DNA of 64,000 nucleotides from Pseudomonadota bacterium (GTDB lineage Bacteria > Cyanobacteriota > Vampirovibrionia > Obscuribacterales > Obscuribacteraceae). Below, one piece after another: positions 8,344 to 18,342 of the stretch (position 1 is its first letter; the number at the start of each line of letters is the position of its first letter). A program made the translations under genes and the position numbers. The stretch is from the NCBI GenBank assembly GCA_021325555.1, contig JAJPGY010000034.1, positions 148,266 to 212,265 of the forward strand, written 5' to 3'. The notes under the pieces were generated by a model. It was not told where the DNA came from. It was given only the letters and a program-made list of their open reading frames with translations, and ran no database searches.

Positions 8344-9770
8344 ACCGGCTCCCTGCCGCAGGCGGTCTCTAAGAAGAACTTGAGCATGATATTTTCAGCG
8401 AGCTGCAGCCGGAAGTCCTTCGAGCCCCGCACGTCGGAGATCGGCGTGATCTCCTCGCGGGCGAGCTTGCCGGCATTGCCGAAGGTGGTCAATGCTGCTT
8501 CCTTTCCCTCCAGGAACGCCTCCGTCTTCGGCAGCCTGAGCACAACCGGCCCGACGCCGCCGTAGGCGAGCTTCGCCGAATGGATCTTGCCTGCTTCGAT
8601 CGTCATCCTGATGGCGGCGGCAAAGGCGGAGATGTCCAGGTTCTGCCGTTTCGAGACCTTGAACAGCCTTATCGTCTCGTTGTTTTCGGGAAGCGGAATG
8701 AGGATGCGGGTGATTATTTCGCCCGGGGCCATATCGAGCTGCTTGTATCCCTTATAAAGCGAGTTGATATCGATGAGACGTTTTCCTGCCGGCCCGGTCA
8801 TCTCGACGACAGCCTCCATCACAAACAGCCACGGCAGGGTGTCGGCGATCGGGGAGCCGTTGGCGATATTTCCGGCAAGCGTGCCCGCATTTCTGATTTG
8901 CGGCGAGCCGAACAGCCACATGATCTTGTATAACTCGGGCATCTCTTCGCGAGCCCAGTCGGCGAGAGCCGCCAGGCTCGCCCTGCCGCCCACGACGAGA
9001 TGACTGTTCTCCACCTTCACGTCGGACAGCCCGGCGATGTTGGACAGGCTCATGATCACATCGGGATCCAGACCGCGCTTGTTGATGTTCACGCAGACGT
9101 CAGTTCCGCCGGAGACAATAACCGTGCCCGGATTCTTTTCTTTGAAGTCGACCGCTTCTTCCACCGTGGCGGGAATAAAACAGGTCTTTCCTTCGCTGGC
9201 TATAAGCGCCGGCCTGCCCTGGTGCTCGCCGAAGCGGGCGATCATCTCTTGCGGCGGGTACAGCTCACCTGTGCTCCGCACGCGCTCGAGCGCGACGTTC
9301 ATCCCCGCGCGGATGATCGGCTCGTAACCGGTGCAGCGGCAGAGGTTGCCGGTGAGCGCGTCCTTCACGTCCTGCTCGTCGGCCTGCGTCTTGCAGTCGA
9401 AAAGTGAGCACAGCGCCACCACAATCCCGGGCGTGCAGTAGCCGCATTGGGCGCCGTGGAAATCTACCATCGCTTCCTGCACGGGATTGAGCTTCCCCTC
9501 CACCTTCAGCCCCTCGATGGTGACGACGTGGGTGCAATCGAGCTGGTAGAGGAACTGAATGCAGGAATTGACCGGCATGTATTCAACGGTGCCGCCGGCC
9601 GCCCGGCCGATTAGCACGGTGCAGGCACCGCAGTCGCCCTCGGCGCAGACCACCTTGGTTCCGGTGCAGCCCTGTCCGTATCGCAGGTAAGTCGACAGCG
9701 GAGAAAATACGTCCTGGCCGCCTACCCGGTGCTCTTGGCCATTGACGTAAAAGAGTAAGTAGTCTCTCAT
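8334..9770 (-). CDS. xdhA: Xanthine dehydrogenase, FeS/FAD subunit
   Basis: 478-residue small subunit that combines two [2Fe-2S] domains with an FAD domain, as in two-subunit bacterial XdhA. The first cluster uses the Cys set in GCTGTKVVCAEGDCGACTV; the second uses CGYCTPG and CRCTGYEP. FAD-domain motifs are VSGGTDVCVNIN and the FGSPQIRNAGTLAGN stretch. Electrons pass from Mo through the clusters to FAD, probably then to NAD+. It is the first gene of the leftward xdhA-xdhB-xdhC operon. A short region of 76 bases separates its start from the end of the MarR gene, which is on the same strand. Confidence 0.94.
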   Translation of the reverse strand: MRDYLLFYVNGQEHRVGGQDVFSPLSTYLRYGQGCTGTKVVCAEGDCGACTVLIGRAAGGTVEYMPVNSCIQFLYQLDCTHVVTIEGLKVEGKLNPVQEAMVDFHGAQCGYCTPGIVVALCSLFDCKTQADEQDVKDALTGNLCRCTGYEPIIRAGMNVALERVRSTGELYPPQEMIARFGEHQGRPALIASEGKTCFIPATVEEAVDFKEKNPGTVIVSGGTDVCVNINKRGLDPDVIMSLSNIAGLSDVKVENSHLVVGGRASLAALADWAREEMPELYKIMWLFGSPQIRNAGTLAGNIANGSPIADTLPWLFVMEAVVEMTGPAGKRLIDINSLYKGYKQLDMAPGEIITRILIPLPENNETIRLFKVSKRQNLDISAFAAAIRMTIEAGKIHSAKLAYGGVGPVVLRLPKTEAFLEGKEAALTTFGNAGKLAREEITPISDVRGSKDFRLQLAENIMLKFFLETACGREPVCR

Positions 9771-9846
9771 CTGCTTTCCAGCCCGAGCAGGTTGTATCTC
9801 CTGGACATATCATAAAGTGCTGTCCCGAGAAAGTATAGGGCGGAAC

Positions 9847-10383
9847 TCAGGCGCGGCGGCCGGTGTACAGGTGGTGCGCCAGCAGCTTGATCAGGCTGAG
9901 CCGCATGGATTCCCATTCGGCGTCCGACAGCGGCGCAAGGAAGCGTTGCTGCTCCCTGTTGGCCAGCCGGCGCGCCCGGGACAGCACCTTGTTGCCCCTG
10001 GGCGTCAGGTAGAGCCTGTGGCTGCGCCTGTCTTCCGGATTGACCATGCGAATTACCAGCTGCTTTGCCTCCAGCTCGTCGACGAGGTGAACGATGGTTG
10101 TTCGATCGATGTTGTGCAGCCTGCTCAGTTCCTGCTGGCTCAGGGGACCTTCGTCCGAGAGAACGCGCATCAGCCCCATCTCCGGCGGTGTGATACCAAG
10201 CGGCTCCAGGGCGGCCGCGGTGCGCTCGCGAATCAACCTTGCCGTCCGGTTGAGCAGGAAGCCGGCGCTGTGACCCAGGCTGGCCGGAGGGCCGGCTGGT
10301 CGGGTTTCTGGAAGCTCACCGCCGGACGGGGACTCATCTCGCATGGCCGGTGACCTGTGCCTCCAAAAGTTCAGTGAGGTCAA
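9847..10383 (-). CDS. MarR-family transcriptional regulator
   Basis: 178-residue winged-helix regulator. The helix-turn-helix LSQQELSRLHNIDRTTIVHL and the wing with NPEDRRSHRLYLTPRG are classic MarR features. The TTG at 10383 has GGAG 8 bases upstream; an ATG at 10344 would remove 13 residues. It diverges from the RND efflux operon with 154 bases between them, so it probably represses that operon and itself and is relieved by a small-molecule ligand. That is inferred from arrangement. It also lies just upstream of xdhA on the same strand and might be co-transcribed with it. Confidence 0.92.
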   Translation of the reverse strand: MTSLNFWRHRSPAMRDESPSGGELPETRPAGPPASLGHSAGFLLNRTARLIRERTAAALEPLGITPPEMGLMRVLSDEGPLSQQELSRLHNIDRTTIVHLVDELEAKQLVIRMVNPEDRRSHRLYLTPRGNKVLSRARRLANREQQRFLAPLSDAEWESMRLSLIKLLAHHLYTGRRA

Positions 10384-10537
10384 CTATCTACTCCGATTTT
10401 CCCCATTTTTCAGGGCTTCGGGCGATCGAATTAGATATATTTTATCAGAATTTCAGGCTCCCGCCAGCCGCCGGTCCGTCTAAAAGCGCAGGGCGGCAGG
10501 GATGCGAAGCGCTCCCGGGAAGCGAGGTTAAAGGGCC
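10384..10537. promoter_or_regulatory. Divergent control region, marR / RND operon
   Basis: The centre is AT-rich, unlike its surroundings, and includes GATA-TATTT-TATC (about 10433-10445), a short inverted repeat of the size and composition of MarR operators. The right half is GC-rich and ends in GAGGTTAAAGGG before the ATG at 10538. No convincing -35/-10 pair was found by eye. Confidence 0.4.
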
Positions 10538-11971
10538 ATGAGGACTGTTAACGGATTGCCAGGAGTCAATGAATCTAGTGCCCTGTCCGGTGCCGGCGCT
10601 GCTCTGGAGCCGGTTGCTGCGCCGGCGTTGCTTCCCGGGCGCCGGTCACGGTCCGCCTGGCGGAAAGCGGCCGCCCTCGTCCTTGCGATCGCCTTCCTCT
10701 CGGCTGCCGGCTTTACCGGGCAGAGACTTTTGGGCGGAGCATCCGCACCGTCCAGGAAGCCCGGCGAGGCGCCAGTGCCGGTAACAGTGGCCACCGCCAC
10801 CGTTCAAACAGTGCCGATCGAGGTTCACACCGTAGGCAATGTCCAGCCGTATTCGGTGGTGAACGTCGTCCCGCAAGTCGGTGGGCAGTTGACCCGGGTC
10901 TATTTCACGCAGGGGCAGAACGTGAAAAAGGGAGACCTGCTCTTCGAGATTGACCCGCGTCCGGCTCAGGCGGCAGTGGCCCAAGCGGAGGGCAACGTGG
11001 AGCGGGATGCGGCGCAGCTCCAGCAGGCTAAGGCTAATGTGGCCAGGGACACGGCCACGGTCGGCCAGCTTCAGGCGAACCTGACCAAGGACCAGGCTTC
11101 GGCTGCTTATGCCGCGCTCGAGGCTTTCCGCTACAAAGAGCTTGCCGCTCAGGGGGCGGTATCGCACGAGCAAGCCGACCAGATGAACACCAACGCCGCC
11201 ACCGCCCGGGCAACCCTGGAGGCCGACAAGGAAGCCATCCTCAACGCGCAGGCGATAGTCCAAGCCGATCGTGCCGGCGTCAAGACCGCCGAGGGCACCC
11301 TGGCCGCCGACCGGGCGGCAGCCGACACCAGCCGTATTCAGCTTGGCTGGACGCGGATTCGCTCGCCGATCGACGGCCGTACCGGCAGCCTCAATGTTTA
11401 TCCGGGCAACGTCGTCGCCGCCAACAGCACCACCCCGCTGGTCACCATTGATCAGGTCCAGCCCATCTACGTGAGTTTCACGGTTCCCGAGCAGTATCTT
11501 GCCGAGCTGCGCCAGAACATGGCCAATCACACTCTTGCGGTACAGGCGATGATCGAGGGCTCGAAGACCGATGCCGTCCAGGGCAGCGTCTCCTTCCTGG
11601 ACAACACGGTCAACACCTCCACCGGGACCGTCACGCTCAGGGCTGCGTTCGCCAACGCCGACAACCGGCTGTTCCCCGGCCAGTTCGTCGACGTGGTGCT
11701 GACCATGCCGCCGGGCGGGCCGTCCGTTGTGGTTCCGGCTACGGCTGTGCAGACTTCCCAGCAGGGAACGGCGGTTTACGTCGTGAAAGGCGACAACATC
11801 GTGGAATTCACGCCGGTTCAAGTTCTCCGCACCCGCGGCGACCTGGCGGCCATCGGGCAGGGGCTGTCCGCCGGCGACGTCGTGGTAACCGATGGGCAGC
11901 TCCAGCTCACACCAGGCGCCAGGATTCAAATAGTCTCAGACAGGCAATCGGCTCCTGATGACCGGACATGA
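10538..11971 (+). CDS. mdtA: RND efflux membrane fusion protein (MdtA/AcrA type)
   Basis: 477-residue periplasmic adaptor of an RND pump. A membrane anchor (about residues 43-63, AAALVLAIAFLSAAGF) follows a 40-residue Pro/Ala-rich cytoplasmic start. Then come the lipoyl half-motif (GNVQPYSVVNVVPQVGGQL ... KKGDLLFEIDPR), a long alpha-helical hairpin rich in Ala/Gln/Asp (about 145-255), the second lipoyl half (TRIRSPIDGRTG), and the beta-barrel/MP domains. It is anchored by a transmembrane helix, with no lipobox visible. Its stop overlaps the start of the first pump gene. No TolC-type outer membrane gene is present in the window. Confidence 0.92.
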   Translation: MRTVNGLPGVNESSALSGAGAALEPVAAPALLPGRRSRSAWRKAAALVLAIAFLSAAGFTGQRLLGGASAPSRKPGEAPVPVTVATATVQTVPIEVHTVGNVQPYSVVNVVPQVGGQLTRVYFTQGQNVKKGDLLFEIDPRPAQAAVAQAEGNVERDAAQLQQAKANVARDTATVGQLQANLTKDQASAAYAALEAFRYKELAAQGAVSHEQADQMNTNAATARATLEADKEAILNAQAIVQADRAGVKTAEGTLAADRAAADTSRIQLGWTRIRSPIDGRTGSLNVYPGNVVAANSTTPLVTIDQVQPIYVSFTVPEQYLAELRQNMANHTLAVQAMIEGSKTDAVQGSVSFLDNTVNTSTGTVTLRAAFANADNRLFPGQFVDVVLTMPPGGPSVVVPATAVQTSQQGTAVYVVKGDNIVEFTPVQVLRTRGDLAAIGQGLSAGDVVVTDGQLQLTPGARIQIVSDRQSAPDDRT

Positions 11972-14900
11972 CCATCAGTCGCCTGTTCATCATACGCCCG
12001 GTCATGACGACGCTGGTCATGGCCAGCCTCGTTCTCTTCGGTATTTATGCCTATTTTGCCCTGCCGGTCAACGACCTGCCGGCGGTGGATTTTCCGACGA
12101 TCACCGTCAGCGCCAGCCTGCCCGGCGCCTCGGCGGACACGATGGCGTCGGCCGTGGCCACGCCTCTGGAGAAGCAGTTCTCCACCATCTCCGGGCTGGA
12201 CTCGATGAGCTCCTCGAGCCAGATGGGGCAGACCCAGATCACCTTGCAGTTTGACCTCAGCAGGAAGATTGACGGTGCTGCCGATGACGTGCAGGCGGCA
12301 ATAGTGGCAGCCAGAACCCTTTTGCCGACGTCGATGCCGACGCCGCCAACCTTTCGCAAAGTGAACCCGGCCGACAGTCCGATCCTTTATATCGCCCTAA
12401 GCTCGCCGACTCTGCCTGCGTACACGGTGGACGAGTACGCGGAGAATATGCTGGCGCCCCGCATCTCGATGGTGGACGGCGTCGCCCAGGTGCAGGTCTT
12501 CGGCTCGCAGATTTTTTCGCCGCACGTGCAGGTGGACCCACGGAAGCTGGCTTCTTACGGTATCGGCATCGATGAGGTGGCCAGCGCCATCAGGTCCGCC
12601 AATGTCAATCTGCCGACCGGCACGTTGTATGGGCCCGATACCGCCTATAACGTGGTCGCTAACGGGCAGCTGTTCAACGCCGCCGATCTGCGGCCGGCAA
12701 TCGTCACCTATCGCGCGGGCGCCCCCGTGCGGCTGTCCGATCTCGGCGATGTTGTCGACAGCGTGCAGACGGACAAGGTGGCAAGCTGGGTCAACAACAC
12801 GCGGGCGGTCATCCTAGCCGTGCAGCGCCAGCCCAACACCAACACGCTCGAGATTGTCGACAACATCAAGAAGCTGTTGCCGTCGTTCCAGGCGATCCTG
12901 CCCAGATCGGTCAAGCTCAACATCATGTTCGACAGATCCACAGGCGTGCGCAAGTCGGTCGACGATGTAAAGACGACGCTGCTGGCGACGATCGCGCTTG
13001 TCATCCTGGTGATCTTTTTCTTTCTGGGCAACGTGTCGACTACGGTGATTGCCAGTCTCTCGCTGCCGATCTCCATCATAGGCAGTTTCGCGGCCATGAA
13101 GTTGTTCGGGTTCACCTTGAACAATATATCGCTTATGGCCCTCACTTTGTGTGTCGGCTTCGTGGTCGACGACGCCATCGTCGTGCTGGAGAACATCGTC
13201 CGCCACATGGAGATGGGCGAGCCCGCTTTCGAGGCTGCTTTGAAAGGGTCGCAGGAGATTGGGTTCACGATAGTCTCGATGACACTGTCGCTGGTGGCGG
13301 TATTCATCCCCATCTTGCTCATGGGCGGCATCATCGGCCGCCTGTTCTTCCAGTTCGGCGTCGTGATCACGGTGGCGATCCTCGTCTCCGGGTTTGTCTC
13401 CCTTTCTCTGACGCCCATGCTCTGCAGCAGGTTTTTGCGGCCGGCAGGCGACGAGCGGCACAACCGGTTGCATGCGCTCTCCGAGAGGGTGTTTGGAGTT
13501 CTGACCGGCATTTATCAGAAAACCCTCCGGCTGGCCTTCGATCACAAACCGGTCGTGGCGGGAATGTTCCTCGGCATGCTCGCCGGCACTGCGGCTCTGC
13601 TTGTCGTGATGCCGAAGGGGTTCATGCCCAGCGAGGATACCGGGCAGATCTTCGGCGCCACCATGGCCCAGGAAGGGATCTCCTTCGATGACATGGTGCG
13701 CCACCAGAAGGAGCTGGCGCGGATAGTCAGCGCTGACCCCAACGTGCAGACCTTCATGTCCAGCGTGGGAGCAGGCGGCCCGAACTCGGCGATCAATCAG
13801 GGACGGCTTTTCATCGTGCTCAAGCCTCCGTCGGAAAGGAAGCTCAACGCCGACCAGGTGATCCGGGAGTTGAGACGCAAGGTCTCGAAGATCCCCGGCA
13901 TCAAGCTCTATATGCAAAACCCTCCCAGCTTGCGGATTGGCGGACAGAGCACCAAGGCTCTCTATCAGCTCACGCTGTCTGGCTCTGATCGGGATGAGCT
14001 GTTCACTGCAGCTCGAGACCTGGAGAAGAAGATGCGCCGGCTTCCCGAGCTCGCCGACGTGAACAGCGATCTGCAGATGAAGGATCTGAAGCTCAACATT
14101 CACATCGACAGGGATAAGTGCTCCCAGGTCGGCGTATCTGTCCAGCAGGTGCAGCAGGCCCTGAATTCCGCCTATGCTTCCAGCCAGGTATCGACGATCT
14201 ACACCGATTCCAACCAGTACTGGGTGATTCTCGAGGTGCAGCCTCAATATTACGAGGATCCGTCGATGCTCTCCTGGCTGCGCATTCGCTCGAGCAGCGG
14301 ACAGCTGGTGCCACTGGATGCGGTGGCGACTATCTCGCGAGGCGTCGGCCCGCTGACCGTGAACCACCTGGGACAGTTTCCGTCGGTCACGCTGTCTTTC
14401 AACCTCAGCCAAGGTGTGTCCTTGAGCAGCGCCGTGGCAGACGTGAGGGATCTGGCGCGAAGGACGCTGCCTGCGGACATCAGCTATAGCTTCCAGGGCA
14501 ATGCTCAGGCCTTCGAGAGGTCGACGGGCACGCTCGGCTTCCTGCTTCTCGTCTCCGTAGCCGTGATCTACATCGTGCTGGGGATCCTCTACGAAAGCTT
14601 CATCCATCCTTTGACCATTCTGTCCGGGCTGCCGTCGGCAGGTCTCGGGGCGCTCGTCGTGCTTCTGCTGTTCGGCAAGGAGCTGGACATCTACGGTTTT
14701 CTCGGGCTGATCCTGCTGATTGGCATCGTCAAGAAAAACGCGATCATGATGATTGATTTCGCTGTGGAGACCCAGCGCGCGGAGGGGCTCGAGCCCCGCC
14801 AGGCGATGTTCAAGGCCTGCATCGTCAGGTTCCGACCGATCGTGATGACCACAATGGCCGCGCTGCTGGGAAGCCTGCCGATCGCGCTGGGGGTCGGGCA

Positions 14901-15102
14901 GGGCTCGGAGACGCGGCAGCCTCTTGGACTGACGATCGTGGGCGGTTTGCTCTTTTCGCAGATCGTTACCCTCTATATAACGCCGGTCTTTTATCTTTAT
15001 TTGGAGAAAGTGCGTGCCTGGTTCCCAGCTCGGGGCGCGCGAAGGCGGGCGGGGCATGCCTCGCCCATGCAGCGGGCAGAGCGGGAAAGCCCACAGATTT
15101 GA
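11968..15102 (+). CDS. mdtB: RND efflux transporter, MdtB-like
   Basis: 1044-residue inner-membrane RND pump with the usual 12-helix, two-large-loop plan. The N-terminus SRLFIIRPVMTTLVMASLVLF is TM1. TM4 carries the proton-relay aspartate pair in GFVVDDAIVVLENIVRH, and TM10 has GIVKKNAIMMIDFAVE. Sequence style matches the MdtB/MdtC branch of hydrophobe/amphiphile exporters. It overlaps the adaptor gene by an ATGA and is followed after 9 bases by a second pump. Substrates are unknown; bile-salt or novobiocin-like amphiphiles are exported by the E. coli relatives. Confidence 0.93.
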   Translation: MTISRLFIIRPVMTTLVMASLVLFGIYAYFALPVNDLPAVDFPTITVSASLPGASADTMASAVATPLEKQFSTISGLDSMSSSSQMGQTQITLQFDLSRKIDGAADDVQAAIVAARTLLPTSMPTPPTFRKVNPADSPILYIALSSPTLPAYTVDEYAENMLAPRISMVDGVAQVQVFGSQIFSPHVQVDPRKLASYGIGIDEVASAIRSANVNLPTGTLYGPDTAYNVVANGQLFNAADLRPAIVTYRAGAPVRLSDLGDVVDSVQTDKVASWVNNTRAVILAVQRQPNTNTLEIVDNIKKLLPSFQAILPRSVKLNIMFDRSTGVRKSVDDVKTTLLATIALVILVIFFFLGNVSTTVIASLSLPISIIGSFAAMKLFGFTLNNISLMALTLCVGFVVDDAIVVLENIVRHMEMGEPAFEAALKGSQEIGFTIVSMTLSLVAVFIPILLMGGIIGRLFFQFGVVITVAILVSGFVSLSLTPMLCSRFLRPAGDERHNRLHALSERVFGVLTGIYQKTLRLAFDHKPVVAGMFLGMLAGTAALLVVMPKGFMPSEDTGQIFGATMAQEGISFDDMVRHQKELARIVSADPNVQTFMSSVGAGGPNSAINQGRLFIVLKPPSERKLNADQVIRELRRKVSKIPGIKLYMQNPPSLRIGGQSTKALYQLTLSGSDRDELFTAARDLEKKMRRLPELADVNSDLQMKDLKLNIHIDRDKCSQVGVSVQQVQQALNSAYASSQVSTIYTDSNQYWVILEVQPQYYEDPSMLSWLRIRSSSGQLVPLDAVATISRGVGPLTVNHLGQFPSVTLSFNLSQGVSLSSAVADVRDLARRTLPADISYSFQGNAQAFERSTGTLGFLLLVSVAVIYIVLGILYESFIHPLTILSGLPSAGLGALVVLLLFGKELDIYGFLGLILLIGIVKKNAIMMIDFAVETQRAEGLEPRQAMFKACIVRFRPIVMTTMAALLGSLPIALGVGQGSETRQPLGLTIVGGLLFSQIVTLYITPVFYLYLEKVRAWFPARGARRRAGHASPMQRAERESPQI

Positions 15103-15111
15103 GGACGGATC

Positions 15112-18100
15112 ATGAATATCGGCAAATTATGCATTTCCAGACCTGTGATGACGACACTTGTTATGTTCGCCATCATGCTGGCGGGATTTCTCGGCTATGG
15201 CTCGCTACCGGTGAGCAACCTGCCTAATGTGGACTTCCCGACGATTCAGGTGACGGCGACGCTGCCGGGGGCTTCAGCGGAGACCATGGCGTCGGCCGTG
15301 TCGATGCCGCTCGAGAAACAGTTCGCCACCATAGCCGGACTGGATCAGATGACCTCCAACAGCACGCTCGGTCAATCGCAAATTACCCTTCAGTTCGATC
15401 AGGCACGGAATATGGATGGCGCCGCGCTCGATGTGCAGGCAGCAATCACGGCGGCCTCCAGGCAACTGCCCCCGCAGATGACGGTTCCGCCAACCTTCAC
15501 CAAGGTCAACCCGGCAAGCCAGCCGGTGCTTTATCTGGCGGTCAGCTCGCCGACGATGCCGCTGCAGCAGGTGGACTATTATGCCGAGACGCTGATTGCC
15601 CAGCGCCTCTCCCGCGTGAGCGGCGTCGCCCAGGTGCAGGTCAACGGCTCGCAGCAGTATGCGGTGCGCATACAGGTCGATCCTACACGTCTGGCGGGAT
15701 ACGGTCTCGGCATGGACGACATCATGAACGCGGTCGCCCAGGCGAATCAGAATCAGCCGACCGGGACCTTCTGGGGCAGGAAGCAGGCCTTCACCATTCA
15801 GTCCAACGGGCAACTGCTCAATGCGCAGGCATATCAAAACATCATCATCTCCGACAAGAACGGGCAGCCTGTCCGGTTGAGCCAGGTCGCCAACGTAATA
15901 GACAGCGTTCAGAACGACAAGGTGGCCGGCTCCTACAACGGCACACCGGCGGTTATCCTTGCGGTGCTGCGCCAGCCGGGCGCAAACACCATTCAGGTGG
16001 TGGACAGCGTGAAAAAGCTTCTGCCGACCTTCCGGGCATCGATCCCGCAGTCGGTCAATCTCAATGTACTCTACGACCAGTCGGTGTCGATACGCAATTC
16101 GGTCAATGATGTCCAGTTCACGCTTTTGCTCACGGTGGCGCTTGTTGTGCTGGTCATATTCCTCTTCCTCGGCAACCTGTCGGCCACCGTGATCCCGAGT
16201 TTGTCCCTGCCGATCTCGATTATCGGCACCTTTGCGGCCATGAAGCTGCTCGGCTTCAGCCTCAATAACCTTTCGCTGATGTCACTGAGTCTGGCGGTCG
16301 GTTTCGTGGTCGACGACGCGATTGTCATGCTGGAGAACATCGTCCGGCACATGGAGATGGGCAAGACGCCGTTGCAGTCCGCCCTGGACGGGTCCAGAGA
16401 GATTGGATTCACGATCTTCTCCATGACGCTTTCCCTGGTGGCGGTATTCATTCCCGTGCTTCTGCTGCCGGGAATCGTCGGACGGCTCTTCAACGAGTTC
16501 GCGGTGACTATAAGCGTGGCAATCCTTCTATCCGGCTTCATCTCCGTGACCCTGACGCCCATGCTCTCAAGCCGCTTCTTGCGCCCGAAGAGCGACGCCA
16601 ATGTGAGCCGCCTGAGCGTCCTGTCCGACCAGATTTTCATCCGGCTCTTCGATCTGTATCGGTTGACGCTCAGGCTTGCCCTTGCCAGAAAGCGCAGTGT
16701 GGTGGCTGTGTTTTTGATCATGCTTGCGGCAACCGCTCTGGCCTTCGCGGCCATCCCTAAAGGCTTCATGCCGGACGAGGACACGAACCAGATCGTCGTG
16801 ATGACGGAAGGGGCGCAGGGCATCTCCTTCGACTCGATGTTGCGCCATCACCAGATGCTCTGCGACATCATCGCCAAGGACCCCAACGTGCAGTCGTATA
16901 TGTCCAGCATCGGCGTGGGCAATGGAAGCCCGAACCCGACGCTCAATCAGGGCCGGATCCTGATCGTGTTGAAGCCCCCATCCCGGCGCAGCCTCAAGGT
17001 GAATCAGGTGATTCAGGAGCTTGCGCCCAAGCTTGCCACCGTGCAGGGTATCAGAGCTTACCTGCAGAATCCGCCCTCGATCACGATCGGGGGACAGGTG
17101 ACCAAGAGCCCCTATCAATTCACCCTCTCCAGCCCGAATAGTGAGGAGCTTCATCGAACGGCGCAGCTCCTCGAGCCGAAAATTGCTGCCCTGCCTGGCA
17201 TCACGGACGTGACTAGCGACCTGGAGATCAACAACCCCGAGGTGCACGTCAATGTCGATCGCGACCGGAGCGCCCAGCTCGGGCTGACGATGCAGGAGGT
17301 CGAGGACACCCTGGACAGCGCCTACGCCACAAGACAGATCTCGACGATGTACACGGCAACCAACCAGAACTGGGTGATCATCGAGGTGGCGCCTCGGTTC
17401 TACCGCGACCCGTCGGTCGTGCACGACCTTTACGTGCGATCCACCAGCGGACAGCTAGTCCCGCTGGATTCGGTGGCACAGATAACCACCGGCACCGGGC
17501 CGTTGCTGGTGAATCACCTCGGGCAGTTCCCGTCGGTGACCATCTCCTTCAATTTGAAGCCCGGCGTCGCTCTCGGGCAAGCTGTCTCGGAGATCGAGCA
17601 AGCGGCGGCGGGCACCGTTCCGGCTTCGGTGACCACGAGCTTCCAGGGCACCGCGCAAGCCTTCCAGGACTCGATGCAGAATCTGTGGGCGCTGCTGCTG
17701 CTGGCGGTGCTGGTGATCTACATTGTCCTGGGCATTCTCTATGAGAGCTTCGTCCACCCGCTGACGATTCTCTCCGGCTTGCCGCCTGCCGGATTGGGGG
17801 CTCTCATCATTCTCATGATCTTCGGCATGGATCTGAACATATACGGATTCCTTGGTCTGATCATGCTCATAGGCATCGTCAAGAAAAACGCGATCATGAT
17901 GATCGACTTCGCCCTCGATGCCCAGCGAAACCGAGGGATGGATGCGGAGAACGCCATCTACCAGGCTTGTCTCACCAGGTTCCGGCCGATCATGATGACC
18001 ACCATGGCCGCCCTGATGGGAGGAGTGCCGATCGCCATCGGTCTGGGCGCCGGCTCTGAAGCAAGACAGCCGCTGGGGCTTACTGTAGTGGGCGGACTCC

Positions 18101-18222
18101 TGGTATCGCAGCTCGTGACCGTCTACATCACGCCCGTGTTGTACGTTTACGTGGCGAAGCTGCAGCGCCAGTTTCTCGGGTCGGAAACGGCTGAGCCCCA
18201 GCCGGTGTCACAAGGCCTTTAG
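15112..18222 (+). CDS. mdtC: RND efflux transporter, MdtC-like
   Basis: 1036-residue RND pump and clear paralogue of the preceding gene (for example GFVVDDAIVMLENIVRHMEMG and LIGIVKKNAIMMIDFA in both). Two consecutive pump genes after one adaptor reproduce the MdtABC layout, in which two different pump chains form a B2C heterotrimer. Both copies keep the TM4 Asp-Asp pair. In E. coli the two chains are not equivalent, so heteromer formation is likely but unproven here. It is the last gene of the operon. Confidence 0.93.
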   Translation: MNIGKLCISRPVMTTLVMFAIMLAGFLGYGSLPVSNLPNVDFPTIQVTATLPGASAETMASAVSMPLEKQFATIAGLDQMTSNSTLGQSQITLQFDQARNMDGAALDVQAAITAASRQLPPQMTVPPTFTKVNPASQPVLYLAVSSPTMPLQQVDYYAETLIAQRLSRVSGVAQVQVNGSQQYAVRIQVDPTRLAGYGLGMDDIMNAVAQANQNQPTGTFWGRKQAFTIQSNGQLLNAQAYQNIIISDKNGQPVRLSQVANVIDSVQNDKVAGSYNGTPAVILAVLRQPGANTIQVVDSVKKLLPTFRASIPQSVNLNVLYDQSVSIRNSVNDVQFTLLLTVALVVLVIFLFLGNLSATVIPSLSLPISIIGTFAAMKLLGFSLNNLSLMSLSLAVGFVVDDAIVMLENIVRHMEMGKTPLQSALDGSREIGFTIFSMTLSLVAVFIPVLLLPGIVGRLFNEFAVTISVAILLSGFISVTLTPMLSSRFLRPKSDANVSRLSVLSDQIFIRLFDLYRLTLRLALARKRSVVAVFLIMLAATALAFAAIPKGFMPDEDTNQIVVMTEGAQGISFDSMLRHHQMLCDIIAKDPNVQSYMSSIGVGNGSPNPTLNQGRILIVLKPPSRRSLKVNQVIQELAPKLATVQGIRAYLQNPPSITIGGQVTKSPYQFTLSSPNSEELHRTAQLLEPKIAALPGITDVTSDLEINNPEVHVNVDRDRSAQLGLTMQEVEDTLDSAYATRQISTMYTATNQNWVIIEVAPRFYRDPSVVHDLYVRSTSGQLVPLDSVAQITTGTGPLLVNHLGQFPSVTISFNLKPGVALGQAVSEIEQAAAGTVPASVTTSFQGTAQAFQDSMQNLWALLLLAVLVIYIVLGILYESFVHPLTILSGLPPAGLGALIILMIFGMDLNIYGFLGLIMLIGIVKKNAIMMIDFALDAQRNRGMDAENAIYQACLTRFRPIMMTTMAALMGGVPIAIGLGAGSEARQPLGLTVVGGLLVSQLVTVYITPVLYVYVAKLQRQFLGSETAEPQPVSQGL

Positions 18223-18261
18223 GTCAAGCTTCGGCGCCGACGGTTTCATAAACGATCAGGG

Positions 18262-18298
18262 TTTTCCCTCTTTGCAGTTGCCCGCAAGAGCGGGAAAA
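18262..18298 (+). terminator. Hairpin after the RND operon
   Basis: TTTTCCC-CTCTTTGC and GCAAGAG-C-GGGAAAA can pair into an imperfect stem of about 14 pairs 40 bases after the last pump gene. It lacks a following T-run on the plus strand, so it may act as a 3' stabiliser rather than a simple terminator. Confidence 0.4.
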
Positions 18299-18342
18299 TG
18301 CAAGGCAATCTGATGTAGCCGCGACTCGACATGGAGGAAGCG

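Noticed and set aside
10646..11929. 427-codon minus-strand frame in the adaptor gene
   Set aside because: Antisense shadow caused by high GC; the plus-strand protein has clear RND adaptor domains.
12814..15057. 747-codon minus-strand frame opposite mdtB
   Set aside because: Antisense shadow; composition is Arg/His-rich and mdtB motifs are intact on the plus strand.
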